A DNA stretch of 8,682 nucleotides. Source: Micrococcales bacterium UBA7472. Its GTDB lineage: Bacteria; Actinomycetota; Actinomycetes; Actinomycetales; Microbacteriaceae. Each line of letters opens with the position of its first letter. The stretch's first letter is position 1. Positions 1-5,757 of this stretch are shown here, one piece after another. Made by a program: the position numbers and the translations under genes. The stretch spans positions 1-8,682 of the forward strand of contig DLOY01000057.1 of NCBI GenBank assembly GCA_002478545.1, written 5' to 3'. The notes beneath the pieces were generated by a model that made no database searches, was not told where the DNA came from, and saw only the letters and a program-made list of their open reading frames with translations.

Positions 1-800
1 ACCTGCTCGTCGATTGGGTCGCGAGTAGTGCCGGCCAAATCGTTTACCACTGCGCGATTTGTGCCGGTTGCCTTATTCAAAAGCGATGATTTTCCAACGT
101 TGGGTCGGCCGATTAGGGCAACTTTTCGGGGACCGCGGTACTCATCTGCGGCAACGGCACTTTTCTCAGGAAGCACCTTCATCACAGCATCTAGCAGGTC
201 TGCCACTCCCCTGCCATGCAAAGCCGACACCGGATATGGCTCCCCTAATCCAAGTGACCAAAGGGCAGCGGCTTCAGAATCCAAGTGTGAGTCATCGATC
301 TTGTTAGCAACAAGGAAAACCGGTCTGCCCGTTCCGCGCAGCATCTTTACCACGCGCTCGTCCGAAGCGGTTGCACCAACCAATGCATCGACCACGAACA
401 GGACCGCATCCGATAGGTCAACTGCGATCTCGGCCTGCTCGGCTACCGAGGCATCGATGCCGGTCGCATCGTGCTCCCAACCTCCGGTGTCCACCAAGGT
501 TAGCGGCCTACCATTCCACTCGGCCTTATAGGAAACGCGGTCGCGAGTGATGCCCGGACGATCTTCAACGACCGCCTCTCGACGACCAAGAATTCGATTT
601 ACCAGCGCCGACTTGCCAACATTTGGTCTTCCCACAATGGCCAGCACAGGTGGAGCTGGTCGATACTCGGATAGTTCTTCTTCGTCGAGCTCAATGCCTA
701 AAAGAGCTAAGTCCTCTTCGTCTAGGTCATAGTCCTCGAGCTCTGCCTTCAGCACTTGGGCTTTGGCAATGTCCAGCTCAGGCTCAAACTCTTCACTCAA
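1..800 (-). CDS. der: Ribosome biogenesis GTPase Der (EngA), N-terminal part, cut by the window edge
   Basis: Der is a GTPase with two tandem G domains and a C-terminal KH-like domain that acts in 50S ribosomal subunit assembly. The first 266 residues are visible. Residues 1-50 form an acidic leader with 19 Asp/Glu in the first 47. G domain 1 shows GRPNVGKS (57-64), GITRD (83-87), DTGG (104-107) and NKID (166-169). G domain 2 begins with a second GRPNVGKS (231-238) and GTTRDP (257-262); the rest lies beyond position 1. I place the start at the TTG at 800-798. It overlaps the cmk stop by 4 nt and has AAGGA seven bases upstream, and no in-frame ATG or GTG serves the leader better. The first internal GTG candidates fall close to or inside the G domain. 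Last visible gene of the operon, after cmk. Family is certain; the exact start is likely but not proven. Confidence 0.96.
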   Translation of the reverse strand, partial: MSEEFEPELDIAKAQVLKAELEDYDLDEEDLALLGIELDEEELSEYRPAPPVLAIVGRPNVGKSALVNRILGRREAVVEDRPGITRDRVSYKAEWNGRPLTLVDTGGWEHDATGIDASVAEQAEIAVDLSDAVLFVVDALVGATASDERVVKMLRGTGRPVFLVANKIDDSHLDSEAAALWSLGLGEPYPVSALHGRGVADLLDAVMKVLPEKSAVAADEYRGPRKVALIGRPNVGKSSLLNKATGTNRAVVNDLAGTTRDPIDEQ

Positions 801-1414
801 TTTCTAATCCTTGCAATTTCGGCCAAAACGGCCTGAACACTCTGTTCAAAATCCATGTCGGAGGTGTCTATCACCGTTACGCCCTCGGCGGCGTCTAGGA
901 ACCTTGCCACTTTACTGTCTTTTTGGTCTCGAGACACTAAATTCTCAGCCGACTCTGTGCCTTCCAGGCCGCGTCTGTTGAGCCTGACACCCTCAGATGC
1001 GGTGAGCAGAATCCTCACCTGAGCTTCCGGAGCCACGACTGTAGTTATATCCCTGCCCTCAACTACGATTCCCGCAGCCTCGCATTCTGAAATTCGCCGA
1101 CGTGCATCTTGCCTCTGAAGCTCTCGGACCTTGGGGCGCTGGGCGTATTCGCTCACCAAGGCAGCGACCTCTTCGGTGCGAATGCGTTCGCTGACATCTA
1201 CCTCGCCAACTAGCACCTTCACCGAATTCGGGTCAGTGCTGATCCAATAGGGGAAGTCATGGCTATCAGGGTTCTCACTCGCCCAGATTGCGTAGGCTCG
1301 ATATCCTGCTCCGGTGTCTAGGTACCCGAATTTCAATCGGTTGGCGACTGCCTTGGAAACACTTGACTTTCCAGAGCCGGCAGGTCCATCAATAGCCACG
1401 ACGAACGAACTCAT
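797..1414 (-). CDS. cmk: Cytidylate kinase (CMP/dCMP kinase)
   Basis: Phosphorylates CMP and dCMP to the diphosphates in the cytosol, feeding pyrimidine nucleotide pools. Visible are the P-loop GPAGSGKS (10-17), LDTGAGYRA (32-40) in the NMP-binding region, the family stretch IRTEEV (78-83), GRDITTVV (120-127) and RDQKDS (162-167). At 205 residues it is short, since relatives are usually about 220-230. By eye both the NMP-binding insert and the lid are shortened. The position matching E. coli Arg188 is Val169, and the Met/Ile of the usual LDTGAMYR motif is Gly37. The CORE fold motifs remain, so I expect an active kinase. The ATG at 1414 shares its A with the tyrA stop (TAATG). No clear ribosome binding site precedes it, so translation probably relies on reinitiation after tyrA. 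der follows with a 4-nt overlap. Confidence 0.95.
   Translation of the reverse strand: MSSFVVAIDGPAGSGKSSVSKAVANRLKFGYLDTGAGYRAYAIWASENPDSHDFPYWISTDPNSVKVLVGEVDVSERIRTEEVAALVSEYAQRPKVRELQRQDARRRISECEAAGIVVEGRDITTVVAPEAQVRILLTASEGVRLNRRGLEGTESAENLVSRDQKDSKVARFLDAAEGVTVIDTSDMDFEQSVQAVLAEIARIRN
808..812 (-). promoter_or_regulatory. Ribosome binding site for der
   Basis: AAGGA lies inside the last codons of cmk, with a 7-nt spacer to the TTG at 800-798. It supports that rare start codon for der; the nearby GTG at 796 is out of frame with the G domains. Confidence 0.6.
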
Positions 1415-2469
1415 TAGACCAACCGCCAGCCGTTTTTCTCAAGCTCCTCTGCCAGACGCTGCGAGGCCTCGGGAAGAACCTGAAGCTCAACCAGACCAAT
1501 TGGTGCACCCGGAGAGTGTTCAAGCTTGAAGTCTTCAATGTTCACCCCAATGTCACCGACAAAGGTGAAGAGTGCTGCGAGCGATCCAGGTGAATCGTCA
1601 ATCATTACGGTTAGCTGCGAGTAGTTGGCAAACTTGCCACCGTGCTTACCAGGAATCCTTGCTATGCCTGTATTTCCTCGGGTCAGCAAAGAGTGCACCT
1701 GAGCCAGCGAACCTGGGGCAGCGATGTCTGTCAGTGCAGTCTCCAGAGCCTGAAGTTCGGCTCGCATTCCGCTGATTAGCGGCAGCAAGGCTTTGGAATT
1801 TTGGGAAATAATCTGCACCCAAAGCTCTGGATCACTGGCGGCGATTCGAGCTGTGTCGCGTAATCCTTGACCGCTCAGTGAGAGTTCATCATCTGTGCCC
1901 GAGCTCAATTGGCTCGCGAGCGCCGAAGCCACGAGCTGTGGCAAGTGGGACACCAAAGCTACGGCTTTGTCATGCTCTGCGGCAGCTAGCTGAACTGGCA
2001 AAGCTCCAACTCTCAGCGCCACATCTCTGATCAACTCAATTGCGTCGTTAGTGTTTCCAGCATGTGGAGTGATTACCCAGGGGCGAGCAAAAAACAGGTC
2101 CGCTCTAGCAGCAGCTGGCCCGCCTTTTTCGCGTCCGGCCATCGGGTGAGAGCCAACGTAACGATCACCTAGACCAGATGCATTGACCTGATGGGCAATC
2201 TCAACCTTCACGCTGGCAACATCCGTCACAACGGCGCTCGTGTGTTCTTGGAGTTGACGAATCACTACCTCTGCAGTGGCATCCGGTGGGACGCAGACCA
2301 CAACCAAATCTGGCTCAGGTCCAGTTAGCTCGCCAGCACCATACTCAACGGCCAGCCTGAGTGCTGACTTGGACTGATCTGCTAGCTGTGGCGTTATGCC
2401 CTGTCGTGAGAGCGCTAAGCCCAGACTGGTTCCTAGTAACCCGGTTCCGACAATCTTGATATTCGGCAT
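1414..2469 (-). CDS. tyrA: Prephenate dehydrogenase with C-terminal ACT domain
   Basis: Oxidatively decarboxylates prephenate to 4-hydroxyphenylpyruvate, the committed step to tyrosine. The N-terminal Rossmann fold carries GTGLLG (8-13). Asp31 sits at the end of the second strand, which usually favours NAD+ over NADP+ (inference). The catalytic domain shows GSHPMAGRE (106-114), SHLPQ (174-178) with the expected His, and GLRDTARIA (202-210). Residues about 284-350 form an ACT domain, probably for feedback sensing of tyrosine or another amino acid. The 351-residue length fits ACT-bearing TyrA proteins. No chorismate mutase domain is fused; that activity is encoded by the gene just upstream. The ATG at 2469 overlaps the aroH stop by one base (TAATG), with no convincing ribosome binding site, which points to translational coupling to aroH. 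Confidence 0.95.
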   Translation of the reverse strand: MPNIKIVGTGLLGTSLGLALSRQGITPQLADQSKSALRLAVEYGAGELTGPEPDLVVVCVPPDATAEVVIRQLQEHTSAVVTDVASVKVEIAHQVNASGLGDRYVGSHPMAGREKGGPAAARADLFFARPWVITPHAGNTNDAIELIRDVALRVGALPVQLAAAEHDKAVALVSHLPQLVASALASQLSSGTDDELSLSGQGLRDTARIAASDPELWVQIISQNSKALLPLISGMRAELQALETALTDIAAPGSLAQVHSLLTRGNTGIARIPGKHGGKFANYSQLTVMIDDSPGSLAALFTFVGDIGVNIEDFKLEHSPGAPIGLVELQVLPEASQRLAEELEKNGWRLV

Positions 2470-2831
2470 TACTGCGCCAAATCAGTCCTGAGTTTCGCTG
2501 CACCGCGAAGGTAAATGTGCTTGATTTCAGACCTGGACAGCTTGGTCTCGACGTGCATCATAAGGCGAATCACCCTTGGCATCGCTCCTTGGACATCCAT
2601 CTCAACACTGCACATCAGCGGGACATCACCCAACCCAAGCTCACGCGCGGCCAGTGCAGGGAATTCCGATGTGACATCCGGGGTTGCGGTGAACCAAATT
2701 GAAATCAGCTCAGCCGTTGACAGATTGTTCTCGTGCAATACCTTGGTGACGAGTTCGGCAGTTGATCGCAACAGGTGTTCGCGATCATCGGAATCAAGCT
2801 GGATTGCTCCGCGAATTGCCCTAACGGCCAT
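2469..2831 (-). CDS. aroH: Chorismate mutase, AroH (Bacillus subtilis) type
   Basis: Rearranges chorismate to prephenate, the substrate of the TyrA encoded next. The 120-residue length and motifs fit the trimeric AroH fold rather than the helical AroQ fold. Residues equivalent to known B. subtilis active-site positions are visible: Arg7 in AIRGA, Phe57, Arg63, Cys74 and Glu77 in the CSVEMDV stretch, Arg89, Tyr107 and Arg115. FTATPD (47-52) and the FPA-AAR stretch (57-63) are also typical. The catalytic set looks intact, so an active enzyme is expected. The start ATG at 2831 overlaps the preceding stop by one base, and AGAAGG sits five bases upstream. aroH-tyrA together give a chorismate-to-hydroxyphenylpyruvate module inside an otherwise chromosome- and RNA-related operon. 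Confidence 0.94.
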   Translation of the reverse strand: MAVRAIRGAIQLDSDDREHLLRSTAELVTKVLHENNLSTAELISIWFTATPDVTSEFPALAARELGLGDVPLMCSVEMDVQGAMPRVIRLMMHVETKLSRSEIKHIYLRGAAKLRTDLAQ

Positions 2832-3592
2832 TAGCGCCTTCTTTCTTTGCGGGATCCCGCCTGCGCCGCCTCCATCAAAGACGACACCTCGAGTCTACCC
2901 AACTCACGGAATTGGCCGGGCTTTAGGTTTCCAAGCCTCAGCGGACCGAAGCTCTTTCTGGTTAGCTCCAGAACAGGGAACCCAACAGCCTCAAACATTC
3001 GCCTGACAATGCGGTTCTTTCCACTGTGAAGGACTACCTCCACCAGTGAGCTCTGTTCATTCTGATCGAGCACTCTTGCCTTATCAGCCTTCTGGAATCC
3101 ATCCTCCAGCTTCACACCATCAAGTAGTCTCTGAATCTCAACTCTTGTGATCTTGCCTCGTACCTTAGCGACGTAGAGCTTTTCAACCTCATAGCTTGGG
3201 TGGGCAAGCTGATTGGCCAGCTCACCATCGTTGGTCATCAACAAGATTCCCGTAGTCTCAGAATCCAATCTCCCGACATTGAAAACTCGATCCAGGCCCA
3301 CAAAGTAGTCGGCCAGGCATCTCCTGCCATTTTCATCCGACATGGTTGAAACCACGCCCTTTGGTTTATGAAATGCGAAGTAAACCCGATCGGGATCCAG
3401 CTGGACTGGACGACCGTCAACCTGAACCTGGTCAGTCTCAGGGTGAATTCTTGAACCCAGTTCGCGAACGACCTTGCCGTTTACTCGAACGCGGCCCTGC
3501 ACAATCAATTCTTCACAAACTCTTCTGGAGGCAACTCCAGCGCTGGCCAGTACCTTTTGCAGCCTGATGCCTTCTTGATCAGTCAATGTCAT
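2831..3592 (-). CDS. 23S rRNA pseudouridine synthase, RluB/RluE/RluF (RsuA) family
   Basis: Converts a uridine in rRNA to pseudouridine; RluB-like members act on helix 89 of 23S rRNA (U2605 in E. coli), but the exact site here is inferred. An S4 RNA-binding domain occupies about residues 9-57 (IRLQKVLASAG onward). The catalytic domain carries GRLD (107-110) with catalytic Asp110, then TNDGELANQLAHP (120-132). The C-terminal family motif GKNRIVRRMF spans 191-200. The tail ends in a basic run, SRKERRR. Two starts are possible. The ATG at 3592 overlaps scpB by 14 nt with AGG directly against it. The in-frame TTG at 3586 has AGGA five bases upstream and would give 251 residues. This is the standard actinobacterial neighbour of scpB. 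Family is certain; choice between RluB and a relative is less so. Confidence 0.93.
   Translation of the reverse strand: MTLTDQEGIRLQKVLASAGVASRRVCEELIVQGRVRVNGKVVRELGSRIHPETDQVQVDGRPVQLDPDRVYFAFHKPKGVVSTMSDENGRRCLADYFVGLDRVFNVGRLDSETTGILLMTNDGELANQLAHPSYEVEKLYVAKVRGKITRVEIQRLLDGVKLEDGFQKADKARVLDQNEQSSLVEVVLHSGKNRIVRRMFEAVGFPVLELTRKSFGPLRLGNLKPGQFRELGRLEVSSLMEAAQAGSRKERRR
2837..2842 (-). promoter_or_regulatory. Ribosome binding site for aroH
   Basis: AGAAGG, with a 5-nt spacer to the ATG at 2831, lies inside the final basic codons of the pseudouridine synthase gene. It is the clearest such site among the three TAATG junctions. Confidence 0.5.
2849..2860. repeat. 12-bp perfect palindrome before aroH
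   Basis: GCGGGATCCCGC lies in the 3' end of the pseudouridine synthase gene, 17 nt before the aroH ATG. As RNA it could form a four-pair G+C stem with a GATC loop just ahead of the aroH ribosome binding site. It has no U-run, so it is not a terminator. A regulatory role is only a possibility. Confidence 0.3.
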
Positions 3593-4127
3593 CCTGTCCG
3601 GGTAAGTAGGGGCTTATTTGAGGGAGCTCATCAAGACTGTTGATTCCCAGCACCTCAAGAAGTAGCTCGGTGGTTCCAAACATCGCAGCACCGGTCTCAG
3701 CATCCACGAACAGCTCCGTGATAAGACCCCTCGATAGCAAAGTGCGAACCACGGAGTCAACATTCACCCCGCGAATTGATGAAACTTGGCCTCTGGAAAT
3801 TGGCTGTCGGTAGGCGATTACAGCCAGCGTCTCGAGAGCAGCCTGAGAAAGCTTGGCAGGATTCTCATTGGCAACCAATTGTTTCACTGCCCAATCGTGG
3901 CTGGGCCTGACGTATAGGCGGTATCCGCCACCAACTTCCCGAAGTTCAAAACCGCGACCAATTCCTTCGTTCGCCAAGTCGTAATCTTCGCGCAAAGCGT
4001 CAAGCTCACGCTTGACATCGTTTAGCGGGACTTCGAGGGCGCCAGCGAGAGTAACCAAGTTCAGCGGGGTTTCCGCCACCGTCAGGATTGCTTCCAGGGC
4101 AGCGCGAAGCTGGAGATCAGTCGTCAT
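3579..4127 (-). CDS. scpB: Segregation and condensation protein B (ScpB)
   Basis: ScpB is a dimeric tandem winged-helix protein that binds the ScpA kleisin and, with SMC, forms the condensin that compacts and separates sister chromosomes. An N-terminal winged helix covers about residues 4-75. The second holds the family hallmark LSQAALETLAVIAYRQPIS (93-111), then IRGVNVDSVVRTLLSRGLI (118-136). TTELLLEVLGINSLDELP (152-169) near the end is also typical. At 182 residues it is of usual length, with a short acidic tail. The ATG at 4127 lies inside the end of scpA (11-nt overlap) and is preceded by GGGAG with a 6-nt spacer. The overlap suggests coupled synthesis of the two partner subunits. Confidence 0.96.
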   Translation of the reverse strand: MTTDLQLRAALEAILTVAETPLNLVTLAGALEVPLNDVKRELDALREDYDLANEGIGRGFELREVGGGYRLYVRPSHDWAVKQLVANENPAKLSQAALETLAVIAYRQPISRGQVSSIRGVNVDSVVRTLLSRGLITELFVDAETGAAMFGTTELLLEVLGINSLDELPQISPYLPGQDDID

Positions 4128-4920
4128 ATTCCGCTCCCAACTGGTTTAGTTTGGCCTCATCAAAAGCCCTATCCTCCCACACCACCGAAAAGTCGGCGAA
4201 AGGATCCGACTGCTTGAAGCCGACTGCTCCAAGTCGATAAAGCTCAAGAAGCCCCAGAAACCTAGCTACCAGTTCAGAGCGATCTTTGGCGTCGGCTATT
4301 AATTCGCGAAAGGTCATTGAACTGCGTTGCCTAAGTCGCTCAACCATCAATCCTGCTTGTTCTCGAATGCTGACCCTAGGCGCATGCAGATGAGTGAGTC
4401 CGACACCGGGTATCTCTTTCGGGGCGAACGCCAACTGGGCTAGCTGGGAGAATTCCTGCAGGGAAAGCTCCCAACGCAGCTCTGGTCGAAGCTCGCGGAA
4501 ACGCTCCTCCAGTCGAACCGACCTTGCCAATCGTCCGGACTCGCGATCAAGACTTGAACTGAACCAAGCCGCAATCTCCTTGAAGGCTCGGTATTGCAGC
4601 AGTCTTGCAAATAGCAGATCCCTAGCCTCCAACAGTGCGACATCTTCGGCGTCAACGACTTCTCCAGCAGGAAGCAAGCTAGCAATCTTTAGGTCCAGCA
4701 AGGTGGCAGCCACCACCAAGAACTCGCTGGCGCTCTCGATTTCTGCGTGCTCATCGAGCTGTTTTACATAGGTCAGGAATTCGTCAGTGACCCGTGAGAG
4801 TGAGACCTGGGTTATGTCCAGCTCATGTTTACCAATGAGCCGCAGAAGCAGGTCAAAAGGGCCATCGAAGTTGTCTAGGGTGAGGCGAAAATCTATCTCA
4901 GACTCAAGCTGCACTGCCAC
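4117..4920 (-). CDS. scpA: Segregation and condensation protein A (ScpA, kleisin)
   Basis: ScpA is the kleisin that bridges the two SMC heads and binds ScpB in the bacterial condensin. The N-terminal kleisin motif NFDGPFDLLLRLI spans 17-29, followed by HELDITQVSLSRVTDEFL (32-49). The helical stretch ASEFLVVAATLLDLKIASLL (64-83) is characteristic. The C-terminal winged helix that contacts the SMC head includes ARFLGLLELYRLGAVGFKQ (219-237). The 267-residue length is normal. The start is a GTG at 4920, inside the end of the parA-like gene (17-nt overlap). An AGAGAG about 10 nt upstream is a weak ribosome binding site. A second in-frame GTG at 4914 would shorten the protein by two residues. No smc gene is in the window, which is normal because smc usually lies elsewhere. 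Confidence 0.96.
   Translation of the reverse strand: MAVQLESEIDFRLTLDNFDGPFDLLLRLIGKHELDITQVSLSRVTDEFLTYVKQLDEHAEIESASEFLVVAATLLDLKIASLLPAGEVVDAEDVALLEARDLLFARLLQYRAFKEIAAWFSSSLDRESGRLARSVRLEERFRELRPELRWELSLQEFSQLAQLAFAPKEIPGVGLTHLHAPRVSIREQAGLMVERLRQRSSMTFRELIADAKDRSELVARFLGLLELYRLGAVGFKQSDPFADFSVVWEDRAFDEAKLNQLGAEYDD
4134..4138 (-). promoter_or_regulatory. Ribosome binding site for scpB
   Basis: GGGAG, six bases before the ATG at 4127 and lying within the last codons of scpA, supports this start for scpB. Confidence 0.55.
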
Positions 4921-5728
4921 GTTTGACTAGCTCTCTGGCAACCCTGCGGTAGGCCTCTGCGGCCTCTGAACTCGGGGCAAACTGGGTTATTGGCTTTCTC
5001 GCCACGGTGGCATCTGGGAACTTCACGGTTCTACCGATTGCCGTCTCAAAGACCATTCCCGGGAAGGCCTCTTGCAATCGCTCCAAAACTTCTCGAGAGT
5101 GCAGGGTTCGAGAATCATGCATGGTAGGAATTAGACCATCTAGCTGCAGGGTCGGATTCGTTCTGGCCTTGACTTTGTCAATGGTTTGGATCAAAAGCGC
5201 AACGCCACGAAGAGCGAAGAACTCCGTTGCCATAGGAATCAAGACGCCGTGGGCAGCAGTTAGTGCATTCACAGTCAGTAGGCCCAAAGACGGCTGGCAG
5301 TCAACGAAAATGACGTCGTATTCGTCCTTTACCTTGTGGAGAATGCCTTCGAGAACACGCTCACGGCCCATCTCTGTTACAAGGTTCATCTCAGCGGCCG
5401 ACAGATCTATGTTGGCGGGAATGATATCGAGGTTCTCAACTTCGGTCTGTTGAATCGCCATGTGGGGATCCATCGAGACATTCATCATCAGGTCATAAAT
5501 AGTCGGAGCATCTTGGTAGTCCGCAGCCAAATTGACCGAGAGCGCACCCTGCGGATCGAAATCGACAACTAAGACTTTCCTGCCATACTCAGCCAAAGAT
5601 GCGGCCAGGTTGATGGTCGTTGTGGTTTTTCCAACGCCACCTTTTTGGTTGCACATTGCAATAATGCGAGCTGGTCCGTGGGACTTCAGCTTCGCTGGGA
5701 TTGGAAACTCCTTACCAGAGAGATTCAC
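4904..5728 (-). CDS. ParA/Soj-like Walker-type ATPase linked to scpAB
   Basis: A ParA/MinD-superfamily ATPase that probably cycles between ADP monomer and ATP dimer. Visible are the deviant Walker A KGGVGKT (29-35) with the signature Lys29, Walker A' VVDFDPQG (54-61) and Walker B IFVDCQPS (140-147). This is not the canonical parA of the oriC-near parAB pair: no parB follows, and the neighbours are scpA and scpB. Rv1708 of M. tuberculosis sits in the same place. A role in chromosome segregation with SMC-ScpAB is plausible but inferred. I choose the GTG at 5728 as start because GGAGG lies five bases before it. A TTG at 5740 would add MEAQ-type residues but would itself contain that site and has none upstream. 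From the GTG the protein has 274 residues. Its 3' end overlaps scpA by 17 nt. Confidence 0.93.
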   Translation of the reverse strand: MNLSGKEFPIPAKLKSHGPARIIAMCNQKGGVGKTTTTINLAASLAEYGRKVLVVDFDPQGALSVNLAADYQDAPTIYDLMMNVSMDPHMAIQQTEVENLDIIPANIDLSAAEMNLVTEMGRERVLEGILHKVKDEYDVIFVDCQPSLGLLTVNALTAAHGVLIPMATEFFALRGVALLIQTIDKVKARTNPTLQLDGLIPTMHDSRTLHSREVLERLQEAFPGMVFETAIGRTVKFPDATVARKPITQFAPSSEAAEAYRRVARELVKRGSAA

Positions 5729-5733
5729 TTGTG

Positions 5734-5738
5734 CCTCC
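5734..5738 (-). promoter_or_regulatory. Ribosome binding site deciding the parA-like start
   Basis: GGAGG with a 5-nt spacer to the GTG at 5728-5726 is the strongest such site in the window. It lies inside the longer reading from the TTG at 5740, which argues against that earlier start. Confidence 0.6.
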
Positions 5739-5757
5739 AACTACTTGTGCAAATAGC

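Noticed and set aside
3880..3887. TGTTTCAC, the left half of a parS site (TGTTTCACGTGAAACA)
   Set aside because: The right half is absent (TGCCCAAT follows), and the sequence is explained by the scpB coding frame, so it is a chance half-site.
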